Positions 33,954 through 43,224 of a stretch of 64,000 nt of DNA are shown here, piece after piece. Both the position numbers and the translations under genes were made by a program. The DNA lies in contig NZ_SBIP01000006.1 of assembly GCF_004053875.1 (NCBI RefSeq), positions 186,001-250,000 of the forward strand, in the 5' to 3' direction. The notes below the pieces were generated by a model. It had not been told where the DNA came from. It worked only from the letters and a program-made list of their open reading frames with translations, and did no database searches. The number at the start of each line of letters is the position of its first letter. The stretch's first letter is position 1. The DNA is from Neorhizobium lilium. GTDB taxonomy: Bacteria; Pseudomonadota; Alphaproteobacteria; Rhizobiales; Rhizobiaceae.

Positions 33954-34463
33954 TCACACAACGATGTGGAGTCGGGCCTTTCGTGCCCGTGGGGGGCACC
34001 CGTTTATGATATCACAGCGACGCTGTAGCCGCTCCCCTAGGATCGACGATGCCTGTTCCCGCATCCCAGTCATCAAAGAATTCATCAGGTTGACGGTTTC
34101 CTCAATGACTTGGTAGCCCAGCGCCGGCTCGAGAAATTCGCCGATTCGGAAGTCACGAGTTTGCTCAATTACTTCCCAATGATAGCGCATCAAATCATGA
34201 TTGCCGGAAAGCGAACCTATGCGTTCGTCTAAGCGCTCCTGAAAGGTCGTCACTTCCGATACGAGAGCGGCAACGTCGTTGTTGAATAGCTCGAAGCCCC
34301 AGTCTCTGACAACAGTTGGGGGACACAGTCCAAAAAGGGTAAATTCAGCGATGCTCTTTTCGATCGCAAAGCGCTGAAACGCGTACTCTATCTCGAAACC
34401 GTTCTGCAACCGTCGCGATTGCTCGATCGAGCGGCATACGGAAGAAGGAAAGCTCAAGGGCAT
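33954..34463 (-). CDS. FCD-like orphan sensor protein, copy A
   Basis: A 169-aa all-helical protein resembling the FCD ligand-binding domain of FadR/GntR regulators but with no winged helix in front. Segments FQERLDERIGSLSGNHDLMR and ERLQRRCDII align with the paralogs at 34555 and 35539. GGAGAG precedes the ATG at 34463. It probably binds a small ligand or forms mixed dimers with the full GntR regulator. The usual FCD metal-binding histidines are not obvious, so ligand type is unclear. Confidence 0.6.
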   Translation of the reverse strand: MPLSFPSSVCRSIEQSRRLQNGFEIEYAFQRFAIEKSIAEFTLFGLCPPTVVRDWGFELFNNDVAALVSEVTTFQERLDERIGSLSGNHDLMRYHWEVIEQTRDFRIGEFLEPALGYQVIEETVNLMNSLMTGMREQASSILGERLQRRCDIINGCPPRARKARLHIVV

Positions 34464-34554
34464 GTTCTCTCCGCTGTTTTCCACCGCGGTCGATGCAGGT
34501 CAATATCGGCCGCTTAATACCACGCCTCTGTCAATTTCTGTATTGTCGAATATG

Positions 34555-35286
34555 CTAATTCAACAATTTCATCCAGTTTACGCTCGCATTTGCCGAGTAA
34601 ACATTACCCTCCCTCACAAGGTCATGAAGGATGTCCATCTTGGCTCTGAATTGACGGTCGAGATTTTCGACCGCGCCCTTGACGTCCTTCTTCTGCAGGC
34701 ATTCCACAAGCTCGCACATATCAGCTGAAATCTCGTCGAAGCGCTCGGCTCGTTGCAGGTCCAGGTGACGGACGAAAGCGGTTCGAGCATTGAAGGTATG
34801 CACGACCTGAAGATATTTCCTGTTTGCGGCGGCCCTTGCAACGCTCTCGAAGAGCCTTTCTATAAACTCTTTGAAAGCTAAAGCAGGCTGTAGTTGCGCT
34901 TGCGTCCCAGAGGCAGGAACAGGCGGCTTCGGAAGGGCGAGGCGAGAAGTTGGAAACGAAGCAACATCGCTGGCAATTATATGCTTGAGGATTGTCAAGG
35001 CGAGGTCGTAGTCCTCGGAGACATCTCCCACATTCAAGGGCTTTGAAAAAAACCCACTTCCCGGAACGTTGAGGATGATCTCTTCGATAGAGAGATGGAT
35101 CAGCGCCTCCCGAACCGGCGTCCTACTCACGTTCAAATAACGGCAGAGCACGCCGGCATCGAGTTTTGTATGCGGAGGTACTCTTTGGGCTACGAGAAGG
35201 TTCTTTAACCTGCTATACGCCTGCATGGCCTTAAATCGGTCCGGCCCGCCCCTATCGTCTATATTGTCGTCATGGTGCGTGAACAT
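34555..35286 (-). CDS. GntR-family regulator with FCD domain
   Basis: A 243-aa regulator. The winged HTH lies at residues ~20-90 (AYSRLKNLLVAQRVPPHTKL, then LNVSRTPVREALIHLSIEEI), the VSRTPVREAL signature being diagnostic for GntR. The C-terminal helical FCD domain follows, containing FERLFE-like and NRKYLQVVHTFNARTAFVRH segments. GAGGGAA precedes the start at 35286. The only member of the three-gene set with a DNA-binding domain, it is the likely controller of the divergent biosynthetic operon. Confidence 0.88.
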   Translation of the reverse strand: MFTHHDDNIDDRGGPDRFKAMQAYSRLKNLLVAQRVPPHTKLDAGVLCRYLNVSRTPVREALIHLSIEEIILNVPGSGFFSKPLNVGDVSEDYDLALTILKHIIASDVASFPTSRLALPKPPVPASGTQAQLQPALAFKEFIERLFESVARAAANRKYLQVVHTFNARTAFVRHLDLQRAERFDEISADMCELVECLQKKDVKGAVENLDRQFRAKMDILHDLVREGNVYSANASVNWMKLLN

Positions 35287-35538
35287 AAGTTCCCTCTCGT
35301 TCGCGCGTAGCACCTAGCCACCGCACCGCCAATAGACCTGCACTCAGTTCCCGACGCTTAGGCCAGAGTCTTATATATTTGCTAAGGCAGCACCTGAAAG
35401 TCACCGCTGCGCCGCCAAGAACGGTATCTGCACCATAATACGCACAGCGTAGGTTGCATAGTCACATTTCTGTCGTCTACCGCGTGACCGGTTGAAAAAC
35501 TACTCGCGGTTGAAGCTCTTGCCTCCTGATCGCTCGCA

Positions 35539-36108
35539 TTACGGCCTAGTCTGCGCCACTACCAGATAGGACAAGATGAGATCAAGTCGGTTTAAACGCG
35601 AAGCAAGGTTGCTGTTAAGGGCATCAATGACCATAGGCTCAGACCCTGCGCGCAAGGCCGCCACGATATCAGCAGTTTGAACGATGGCCTCAGATGCTGT
35701 TTTTGTAGACGTCAGTTCGAATTCCCGAAAGCAGCGCGAGCGTTCATTGAAGGTCCAGATTTCGCGCAGCATGCGATTGTTTTTCGCAAGCATCGTAATC
35801 CGGTCGTGTAAATGCTCCTGAAAAACTACGACCTCTAACGGACTGTATGCGACTTGCGACATGTCACTTGTTGTTTTCGCGTCCCGCAGCACCGCAGGCA
35901 CGCGAAGTCCTGCAAAGGTAAATGATCCAATGTCACGCCAAACCGCGTGTTTCATGATGGTGTAGCCGAAGTCAAATTGCTCTCGAAGTGCGTTCAAGTC
36001 GTCAATCGAGGAACAATCCTGCGGTAATTCCATGCGCGGTCCCTTTACAGAAGAAATCCAGTGGAACATAGAACCACTGATTTCCGGGGAGATATCTTGC
36101 ATAAGCAT
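35539..36108 (-). CDS. FCD-like orphan sensor protein, copy B
   Basis: A 189-aa helical protein, paralogous to the FCD part of the neighbouring GntR regulator: VVFQEHLHDRITMLAKNNRM and IWTFNERSRCFREFELTSTK correspond to the same positions. The first ~50 residues do not form a winged helix. CAGGAG lies before the ATG at 36108. It borders the AT-rich control region and is transcribed away from the biosynthetic operon. Confidence 0.6.
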   Translation of the reverse strand: MLMQDISPEISGSMFHWISSVKGPRMELPQDCSSIDDLNALREQFDFGYTIMKHAVWRDIGSFTFAGLRVPAVLRDAKTTSDMSQVAYSPLEVVVFQEHLHDRITMLAKNNRMLREIWTFNERSRCFREFELTSTKTASEAIVQTADIVAALRAGSEPMVIDALNSNLASRLNRLDLILSYLVVAQTRP

Positions 36109-36640
36109 TATTCTCCTGTCCTGATATGGTGCAACCCTAATTCGGAGCGAGTGTCTTTCGACGTTTACGCTTGGAATGCTCTATCACGCCATTGGTAGAC
36201 CTATTGCCGGAGCCACCGGTTGTGGCCTTGATACGGCACCATGATCGCCAGCTCGCTATCGCTTTGTCTTTTCTGCCCAGAAACTGGCCCACTGCCCGCA
36301 ACATTCTGATATATTCCTAATATACTCGGATATATTCCGTCTTTATTTACGTCAAATAACGCGTTGATTGCACAATTTTATCCTGTTAGTCGCAGCGTGT
36401 GTTTCCGCATACTATAAATATATTATGATATATTTTAGTTATATTCGAGAATACTCTTACTTTGCCTCCAATTTTCATCGAACCTGAGTTTTATGAAGAA
36501 TGAATGACAGCGGACGGGTCGGCATCTTTTTTCCAACCCATGACTGAGCCCCCGCCGACTACAGGGTCAATTTAGTCACACTGAAGAGCCCCGGGACCGG
36601 ATGACCTGCCCGGCGAAAGCTCTGTGATCTGGGGGTTCCG
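36109..36640. promoter_or_regulatory. AT-rich divergent control region with repeated GATATATT motifs
   Basis: A 532-bp gap, much more AT-rich than its surroundings. GATATATTCC occurs at 36308-36317 and 36329-36338, exactly 21 bp apart (two helical turns). A variant GATATATTTT is at 36427-36436, inside the inverted repeat AAATATAT-TATG-ATATATTT (36416-36435), and TATTC-GA-GAATA lies at 36442-36453. These are good candidate operators for the GntR regulator or sites for a nucleoid protein. Confidence 0.55.
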
Positions 36641-37927
36641 ATGAATAAGCATGTGAGCTTTAATTCCGATGCAAGCGCCAGAAGTCTTCGCTCCATCGAT
36701 ACGTCAGTAGCGCTCTTCGGTGGGACGCCAGTAATCGCACCCGGTCGTGTCACGCTTTGGCCCGCCGCAAAGCGGAAGCATCTCAAGGCGCTCGCCAGCG
36801 TGGTCGAAAGCGGCAAGTATCATCGAGTTAACCATCCCTTGGTGACCGAATTAGAGGGAAGGCTGGCGGAATGGTCGGGAGGCCTATCTGTCCGAGCAGT
36901 GGGAAGCGGGACGGCCGCCGTTCATGTGGCGCTGGATTACTACAAGGACCGCGGCCACCACATCGTGACCTCTGCGCTAAACTGGCCGGGTGCCGTTGGC
37001 CCAATCTCCATAAGCGGCCTTGAGCCAATTTTTGTCGATGTCGAACCGCGCTTGGCTGGAATGGATGATAAGTCAGCGTCAGGGCTTCTTGAACCTGATG
37101 TCGCGGGAGTGCTGATAACACATCTTTTCGGCAACAACATTCTAGCTCCGAACCTGCGCGCTGCAGCCAGAGCGAAAGGTGTCGCGTTGGTCGATGACGT
37201 ATGCCAATCGATCGGAGCCGTCAGAGGCATCGTTGGTGGGTCACATTTAGATACCGATGTACTCGCTCTCTCTGGAAATGGAGCAAAGCACCTGGGAGCG
37301 GGCGAACTCGGGTTTGTTCTTACCAGGGATCCAAACCTCATCGATCATGTGGATGAAGTCTCGCTAACGAGCTCTTCTCGCAACGGGGCACGGATTTTCT
37401 CTCCAAACTCGAAGGGCTACAATTACCGTCCCAACGTGTTCTCTGCGTCGATCGCCAATTATCGTTTGAAGCATCTGGATCAGCAACTGGAAAAGCGTAG
37501 GAACAACGCATTCCTGCTATGGCGAGAGATTGGCCAGCTTCCAGGCTTGGCACCTCTGTTCGACCCTTCGGATCGTCATCAGTCGATGCTGAACTTTCCG
37601 CTGCGTATCGAACCGGAGCAGCTCGGATTTCCGTCCGGTCCAGTTGCTAGAGACTTCATCATCAAACTGCTGCAGGCTGAAGGTGTTCCAGTCTGGGTAT
37701 GGCTCACCAAACCAGTCTTTGAGTATTTACCTGACGTCCGAGGAAAATGGTCGAAGGCGGATTTCCCTAACGCCATGAGGCTACTCGACACAATGTTCTA
37801 TGTGTCAGAGATCGCGCCGCCGAACGATGCGGAGATCATGAAGCTTTATGCGGCCGCTTTTCACAAGATTTGGGCGGCGCTGCCAAACCTCATCTCGAAG
37901 ATTCCGGATGGCGTCGCCGCAGCATAA
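36641..37927 (+). CDS. DegT/DnrJ/EryC1-family PLP aminotransferase
   Basis: A 428-aa fold-type I PLP enzyme of the sugar aminotransferase/AHBA-synthase family. Visible are AVGSGTAAVHVALDYYK (PLP phosphate region, near residue 86), FGGTPV at the start, NWPGAVGPISI, VDDVCQSIGA with the PLP-stacking Asp, and ALSGNGAKHLGAGELGFVLT where the Lys should hold PLP. Members transaminate keto-sugars or related cyclitol or aminoshikimate ketones. GGGGG precedes the ATG. First gene of the biosynthetic operon, 18 bp before the kinase. Confidence 0.9.
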   Translation: MNKHVSFNSDASARSLRSIDTSVALFGGTPVIAPGRVTLWPAAKRKHLKALASVVESGKYHRVNHPLVTELEGRLAEWSGGLSVRAVGSGTAAVHVALDYYKDRGHHIVTSALNWPGAVGPISISGLEPIFVDVEPRLAGMDDKSASGLLEPDVAGVLITHLFGNNILAPNLRAAARAKGVALVDDVCQSIGAVRGIVGGSHLDTDVLALSGNGAKHLGAGELGFVLTRDPNLIDHVDEVSLTSSSRNGARIFSPNSKGYNYRPNVFSASIANYRLKHLDQQLEKRRNNAFLLWREIGQLPGLAPLFDPSDRHQSMLNFPLRIEPEQLGFPSGPVARDFIIKLLQAEGVPVWVWLTKPVFEYLPDVRGKWSKADFPNAMRLLDTMFYVSEIAPPNDAEIMKLYAAAFHKIWAALPNLISKIPDGVAAA

Positions 37928-37945
37928 ACTGAAGAGGGTTTGGAA

Positions 37946-38701
37946 ATGCAGGACGATTTAAGAGGCTTTCCCTCCTATGGCTTCTCTGTTGTCGTAAAAT
38001 TCGGCGGAAGCCTGATGCGCGACCCTATCATATGCAAAGCAGCGCTCGCCGAGATTGAGCGCTTGACGGACCAAGGCCACCGCATCTTGATTGTTCCTGG
38101 CGGAGGCATCCCCGACAAAGCAATCGAAGCAATCGATGCATCTCACCCGCTCGAGTCCTTTACGGCGCATCATGCGTGCGCGCTAGCGCAGGATCAAACC
38201 GGATACCTACTGGCCGACCGAGCATTTTCGTCAAAGCTGGTCGCGTCTTCCGCCCTCGGCGAGTGCAGAGCTCTGGCGAAGGATGGCAAGGTTCCCGTGC
38301 TGCTCCCGTCTCGGGTGCTGTTTACGATCGACCCAGTTGAATGGAGCTGGGACATCACTTCCGATGCCGTTGCGGCCTGGATTGCATGGATCACGTCCAC
38401 GCCTTGTCTCGCGATTCTGACCGATGTTGACGGGGTCTACCGCGAGGCAGCAACGAACGATCCAGCCGCCCTGATAGAACAGATTGATGCTCACGACCTG
38501 GCAAAGCTCGGCCACACTTCAATCGACGCCTGCGCGGCGAATTTCATGGCCAAGCGCGGCGTGCCTGGTGTCGTAATCAATGGTGCCCATCCACAAAGGT
38601 TGGCCGCCTGGCTCGAAAGAAAACGCGTTACGGCAACGACCATCACTGTTGGCAATAGCAACAAAGTCCCTATCCAAATAGTGGCATCGGGAGCCGCGTG
38701 A
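37946..38701 (+). CDS. amino-acid-kinase-family small-molecule kinase
   Basis: A 251-aa member of the AAK fold (UMP kinase, aspartokinase, glutamate kinase, MfnE). The N-terminus has VVVKFGGSLM, then LIVPGGG; the C-terminal half has WDITSDAVAAWIAW and ILTDVDGVY, both nucleotide- and substrate-binding parts. The WDxTSD...AAW pattern reminds me of MfnE-type kinases that turn a phosphate into a diphosphate, but this is from memory. It should phosphorylate a carboxylate or phosphate of the pathway intermediate. ATG at 37946 preferred over TTG at 37940. Confidence 0.8.
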   Translation: MQDDLRGFPSYGFSVVVKFGGSLMRDPIICKAALAEIERLTDQGHRILIVPGGGIPDKAIEAIDASHPLESFTAHHACALAQDQTGYLLADRAFSSKLVASSALGECRALAKDGKVPVLLPSRVLFTIDPVEWSWDITSDAVAAWIAWITSTPCLAILTDVDGVYREAATNDPAALIEQIDAHDLAKLGHTSIDACAANFMAKRGVPGVVINGAHPQRLAAWLERKRVTATTITVGNSNKVPIQIVASGAA

Positions 38702-39483
38702 TGTCCAGCGACGGCTTGACGGTTTACGGCCCCGAAGTCGGAATGTCTGGCCTCAGCGCTTCCCTCGACGACTTCATTAGAAGGGAAACAGGTTTGGAGA
38801 TCGCGAGGCGATTTTTCTCGATTCACAGCCGCGCTTCGATCGCCTCTTTCTATTCCCTCACGGGATCCACAGGTGGAAAGCATTGGCGGCTGGTTTTGGA
38901 CCTGTTCGACATGCGCCCGGCTTGTGCCACCATCTGGAGCGGCCCAAACGCGTTGGAGCGATTGCAGAAACTGAAAGGAAATACCCAGCCTGCGCGCGCT
39001 CCACGCGACACTGTCCGAGGCCGCTTCTTCTGCGACAATCCGGTGACCAATCTCATCCACGTTAGCGATGACAAGGAAATAATGGAAGCTGAGCTGAAAA
39101 TCCTACGACAACAGATGGCTGGAGACGTGGACACGGGATGGTTGGCGGCCGCCTCCGGTCGCATTTCGCATTCATCATTTCGTGTCCTGCTTGATGTACT
39201 CGGTGACGATCGGAGCGCGAGCGCGTCGGATGGCGAGAAAGACGGCGACGCTCTAGAGCACGCTCGCTTCTGTTATCGCCGCGCGTATCTTCTTGCAAAA
39301 AAGACGGACACGCCCGCAATCCAGGATTACTTCCGAGGTGAAGCTGGGGGGCTCGAAGCGCTCTTGAGGCGGGGGCCGGTCCTCTCAGCCTGGGACCGGC
39401 TGATACTCGAGGCCGGGCTGTTTTCGATGCCGCTTTGGAGCGCCCTATTGGATTCCGATTCACCACCGGAGGCCGCGCAATGA
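38698..39483 (+). CDS. nucleoside-diphosphate-kinase-like protein
   Basis: A 261-aa protein whose residues ~70-150 match the NDP kinase fold: MRPACATIWSGPNALERLQK corresponds to the family segment with WxGxNAV, then GNTQPARAPRDTVRGRF to GxTxPxxAxPGTIRxxF, and NLIHVSDDKEIMEAEL to NxxHGSDSxExAxxE with the catalytic His retained. It has an extra ~60-residue N-terminus and a ~110-residue helical C-terminus absent from housekeeping NDK. Probably a dedicated phosphotransferase of the pathway. Start is GTG 38698 or ATG 38701, overlapping the kinase stop. Confidence 0.7.
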   Translation: MMSSDGLTVYGPEVGMSGLSASLDDFIRRETGLEIARRFFSIHSRASIASFYSLTGSTGGKHWRLVLDLFDMRPACATIWSGPNALERLQKLKGNTQPARAPRDTVRGRFFCDNPVTNLIHVSDDKEIMEAELKILRQQMAGDVDTGWLAAASGRISHSSFRVLLDVLGDDRSASASDGEKDGDALEHARFCYRRAYLLAKKTDTPAIQDYFRGEAGGLEALLRRGPVLSAWDRLILEAGLFSMPLWSALLDSDSPPEAAQ

Positions 39484-40436
39484 TTTCGGAATTGATGCAT
39501 TGGGCCTTCGCCTCACTTCGTTCCAACAGATCGCAGGAAAGTTGGGTGGCTGGCAGCAGCGTGCTAGCCGCATTCATCGATCGGATCCCAAATGATATCG
39601 ACATCCATCATGTCAGCACGGCGGCTTTCGCAGAAGCCGTGATCAAGGACACTGAAGTACTGTTGGCGGCCGGGTACTCTGTCATTTTCAATCAAGAGAG
39701 TGAGACAGAGCGAGAGAGGGTTTTTGCCAATGCGGACGTGTCTTTGACGATAAACTGGGTTCTCGAGCCGAAGCGGCCTGTCGCTGTTATCAATGATCCA
39801 TTGCTGGGAGTGCGAGCAAGCTATGCGGACGTTATCGACCGCAAGATGGAAATGTATGCGGAAGATCATCAGGCCAAGCACAAGGACGATCTGATCTCTC
39901 TTTTCCACAAATCGGCACTTCTGCAGCCGGAAATTGAACCGATCCAGTTTGCGACAGAACTTTCCGGCATCGGGATCGTCTTGGGTATGCAGGGAGTTGG
40001 TTTTGAGCTCTTTCAAACGCTCGTTGAAGAGCTTACCGGATACGACCGCCTTCCGACTGACCTCCTGACTGAAAACCTTACTCTTCTACAGAATGAAGCA
40101 GCAAGCGTGGGGGATCTCGGGACCTTGGCCGTGGCCTACCGCATTTTCAAGGAAGATAAACGAGCCTCAAACCCCGACGATACTTTCCTCAACTGGGTTG
40201 AAGGAACCTCACTTTTCATCACTGCCTGCCAGATTGTCTACCTGTTTTATACCGGTGCTATTCGTGTCGGCAGTCGCTGGAAGCGGTGTGGTTGGCGCCA
40301 ACACGAGACAGCGTTGGTTTGGCGTACGATTGGAACCCATGCGCCAATGACGCGTGGCACAGGCACATACGGTGATTGGGCACAACAGTCCTCCACCAGT
40401 CCTGTGTCAGAATTCGCAGCACGAGGCAAGATATGA
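39480..40436 (+). CDS. nucleotidyltransferase-like protein
   Basis: A 318-aa protein. VAGSSVLAAFIDRIPNDIDI at about residues 22-41 matches the GS...DxD core of polymerase-beta-type nucleotidyltransferases (AbiEii-like shape), where NDIDI holds the two metal-binding Asp. A strand near VSLTINWVLEPKRPVAVI could carry the third carboxylate. The C-terminal ~180 residues are helical. It overlaps both neighbours by ATGA. Within this operon it may attach a nucleotide to the intermediate or act as a regulatory NTase. Confidence 0.65.
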   Translation: MISELMHWAFASLRSNRSQESWVAGSSVLAAFIDRIPNDIDIHHVSTAAFAEAVIKDTEVLLAAGYSVIFNQESETERERVFANADVSLTINWVLEPKRPVAVINDPLLGVRASYADVIDRKMEMYAEDHQAKHKDDLISLFHKSALLQPEIEPIQFATELSGIGIVLGMQGVGFELFQTLVEELTGYDRLPTDLLTENLTLLQNEAASVGDLGTLAVAYRIFKEDKRASNPDDTFLNWVEGTSLFITACQIVYLFYTGAIRVGSRWKRCGWRQHETALVWRTIGTHAPMTRGTGTYGDWAQQSSTSPVSEFAARGKI

Positions 40437-42202
40437 CCGCTTTCGCATACGACGTTGCGATCATCGGCTCGGGCTTCGCCGGCACGCTGGTTGCCAGCAA
40501 GCTGGCGGCGAAGGGACTATCTGTTGCGATTATCGAAGCAGGCAGTTCCTTCGAAGATTCGCGTGGGGTGAGGCAGAAGCTTCGTGAAGCTTTCGCCACA
40601 TCCGATGAGGAGGAGGTTTTTGCCCCCTATGAGCAACAGCTTGCGGCTGGGGAACAGGGATGGAAAACGAAGCCGTACTCAAGCATTCGTCATCCACAGC
40701 GCAGCCAATTCGAGGGCGATTACCTACGAATTGTGGGGGGGACGGGACTGGCCTGGCTAGGAACGGCGCTGCGCATGTCACCAAACGACTTCCGTATGCG
40801 TTCGGCTTTCGGTCGGGGACGAGACTGGCCAATTTCCTATGATGACATGGAGCCGTGGTATTGTCTGGCAGAAGAACATATCGGCGTAGCTGGCGAACCG
40901 GATGCTGATGCGAGCCTCGGGGCCTATAGGAGCAGGCCGTTTCCAATGCCGCCGATCGCGCAAAGTTATTCAGACCGATATGTTGCTGGCCAAATTGGCC
41001 ATCTTAGCTTTGAAGGTAAGGCTGTTCGAGTCGTCAGCACCCCCCAAGCCCGTAACTCGGTGGAAGGTTACAACGGCCGCTCGCAGTGCGAAGGATACGC
41101 ATCTTGCGTGCCGCTGTGCCCGGTCGGCGCAAAATATGATCCGCTTATCCATCTGCGACAGGCCTTACTCTCTGGAGCTGATTTATTTGAGAACGCGACG
41201 GTCACGGAGCTCGAAACAGCTGCGCACGGCCGTGTCACCTCCGCAATTTTTAAGATGCCGGACGGTTCTGTCGAAGCCGTGCAAGCGAGAATTTTCGTTC
41301 TCGCAGCCAATGGCATAGAAACGCCGAAGCTCCTTCTTCAGTCAAACAAAAGGTACCCCGGCGGCATTGCAAATGAGAGCGGCAATGTTGGTAGCCATCT
41401 CATGGATCACCCGCAGAAATACTCATGCGCCCTGCTTCGCGAGCCAGTCTTTCCTTATCGTGGTCCGCAGTCGACGTCAGGGATAGAGGTGCTCCGAGAC
41501 GGAGGCTTTCGCCGAAATAGGGCGGCGTTCCGCACCGCATTTCGAAACGACGGGTGGCGGATCGCGAACGGCGCTCCACTCGGCAAAACCGGAAAATTTC
41601 TTGAAGGAACGTTGCTGGATCTCGTTGGACGCCGGCATCTGAGTGGCGGGGCGCTTCGTTCCGCTCTTGCGGACATGGTTCCTCGCCAATTCGCCCTTCA
41701 AAGTGTCCTTGAGGTTCTGCCCGCCAAAGAGAACCGCGTTTCTTTGTCCCCCGTGCTGAAAGACGAATGGGGCTCGCCTCGCGCTGAAATCAACTTCAGG
41801 ATTGGCCAATATGAGCAGGATGGTATCGCCGCGGCGACTCGACTGCATAAGGCGATATTTGACGCGCTTGGCTGCAGCCAGGATGAGACCTTCCTCCACA
41901 TGCAGGACGCGCATCTGGAGCCCGATCCAGCGGGGAGCCATATAATGGGAACGACCGTCATGGGATCGGAATCCGGGGATTCGGTCGTCGATCCTAACTG
42001 CCGCGCACATGGCCACCCAAACCTCTTCATCGTCGGAAGCTCTGTTTTCCCGACAGGATCAACAGCCAATCCTACACTCACGATCTGCGCACTGGCGCTC
42101 CGGGCAGCAGCTTTCATCGAAGATATCATGCAAGCCGGCGAGTTGAATGAATTCGTCGGCCGAGGCTCCGGGACAGCAGTGTCGCTACAGGCCGGAAATT
42201 GA
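40433..42202 (+). CDS. GMC-family FAD oxidoreductase
   Basis: A 589-aa flavoenzyme. The N-terminal dinucleotide fold is VAIIGSGFAGTLVASKLAA with the IIEAGSS acidic end; GGTGLAWLGTALRM is the second FAD signature; QCEGYASCVPLCPVGAKYDP is a Cys-rich segment typical of gluconate-dehydrogenase-like GMC members; and HIMGTTVMG plus GSSVFPTGSTANPTLTICAL close the fold. It should oxidise an alcohol or amine of the pathway intermediate. ATGA overlap with the upstream gene; no signal peptide, so cytoplasmic. Confidence 0.9.
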   Translation: MTAFAYDVAIIGSGFAGTLVASKLAAKGLSVAIIEAGSSFEDSRGVRQKLREAFATSDEEEVFAPYEQQLAAGEQGWKTKPYSSIRHPQRSQFEGDYLRIVGGTGLAWLGTALRMSPNDFRMRSAFGRGRDWPISYDDMEPWYCLAEEHIGVAGEPDADASLGAYRSRPFPMPPIAQSYSDRYVAGQIGHLSFEGKAVRVVSTPQARNSVEGYNGRSQCEGYASCVPLCPVGAKYDPLIHLRQALLSGADLFENATVTELETAAHGRVTSAIFKMPDGSVEAVQARIFVLAANGIETPKLLLQSNKRYPGGIANESGNVGSHLMDHPQKYSCALLREPVFPYRGPQSTSGIEVLRDGGFRRNRAAFRTAFRNDGWRIANGAPLGKTGKFLEGTLLDLVGRRHLSGGALRSALADMVPRQFALQSVLEVLPAKENRVSLSPVLKDEWGSPRAEINFRIGQYEQDGIAAATRLHKAIFDALGCSQDETFLHMQDAHLEPDPAGSHIMGTTVMGSESGDSVVDPNCRAHGHPNLFIVGSSVFPTGSTANPTLTICALALRAAAFIEDIMQAGELNEFVGRGSGTAVSLQAGN

Positions 42203-42237
42203 GAGCTTGCCCTTGTGGTCGAATTCCGAGGTGCCCA

Positions 42238-43155
42238 ATGTCCAACGCAAATTATATAGGTCAGCGAACCTTGACCGGAATAACATTGATGATGGCGGCT
42301 CAAGTATTTTTTATCGGAACCGACACGTCGGCCAAGTGGTTGACAGTCATCGGCACGCCGGTCCTTCAGATCGTTTTCGTACGATATTTAGTCCATTTTC
42401 TTGCATCTGTGATCTACTATATGCCTGCGCGCGGATTTTCGATATTCGCCACAGCATATCCGGGGAAACAGTTTCTACGTTCAAGCTGCCTGCTGTGCGC
42501 GACGATCGCTAATGTCGTCGCATTGAAATTCCTTCCTATCACAGTCACGACAACGGTCTCCTTCGCAGGCCCTATACTGGTGACGGTATTGGCTGTCCCG
42601 CTTCTCAAGGAACATGTCGATGTCGCGAGGATCCTTGCAGTTTGCTTAGGTTTTCTTGGCGTTCTCATAGTTTTCCAGCCTTGGGGAGGAGACTTCCATC
42701 CGGCTCTGCTTCTGAGCTTATGCGTGATGGCCTGCGGCTCCCTGTATTACATCCTCACCCGAATGCTATCCGGCGTCGACGGCATGGCCGCGATGCAATG
42801 TTGGTCCAGCGCGCTTGGCGTGGTGCTTCTGCTTCCGCTCGCGGCCACTTTCTCAGCGTGGCCAGCTACTCTCTACGAATGGGTCATCCTTGTCCTGGTT
42901 GGCATCTTCGGAGCCATCGCCCACACCCTCGTCGCTGCCGCTCACCGTTTCACTGAGGCGTCGGTCCTCGCCCCCATCGTCTACACCCAGATCGTGTTTG
43001 CGACGCTGTCAAGCATCCTGATCTTCGGCACCTGGCCTAGCGCTGCGACATCAATAGGGGGTGGTTTTATCGTTTTGTCCGGTGCGTGGGTCCTGCAACA
43101 GGCAAGGCATCGACGGGCACGGCCGCCTAAGATTCGAGTGAGTGAGCCTACGTAA
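42238..43155 (+). CDS. EamA/DMT-family transporter
   Basis: A 305-aa membrane protein with ten predicted transmembrane segments as two five-helix halves. The first half includes TLMMAAQVFFIGTDTSAKWL and the second ALLLSLCVMACGSLYYILTR and VLVGIFGAIAHTLVAAAHRF. EamA proteins are drug/metabolite exporters. Its place inside the biosynthetic operon suggests it exports the product. ATG at 42238 follows GAGG. 35 bp after the oxidoreductase stop and 69 bp before the condensing enzyme. Confidence 0.9.
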   Translation: MSNANYIGQRTLTGITLMMAAQVFFIGTDTSAKWLTVIGTPVLQIVFVRYLVHFLASVIYYMPARGFSIFATAYPGKQFLRSSCLLCATIANVVALKFLPITVTTTVSFAGPILVTVLAVPLLKEHVDVARILAVCLGFLGVLIVFQPWGGDFHPALLLSLCVMACGSLYYILTRMLSGVDGMAAMQCWSSALGVVLLLPLAATFSAWPATLYEWVILVLVGIFGAIAHTLVAAAHRFTEASVLAPIVYTQIVFATLSSILIFGTWPSAATSIGGGFIVLSGAWVLQQARHRRARPPKIRVSEPT

Positions 43156-43224
43156 CGCAGGCCAACGCGCATGGGTCAGATGAACCCGCTGAAATACAAG
43201 CGCGCACCAAAGGAGGATGGCGTC

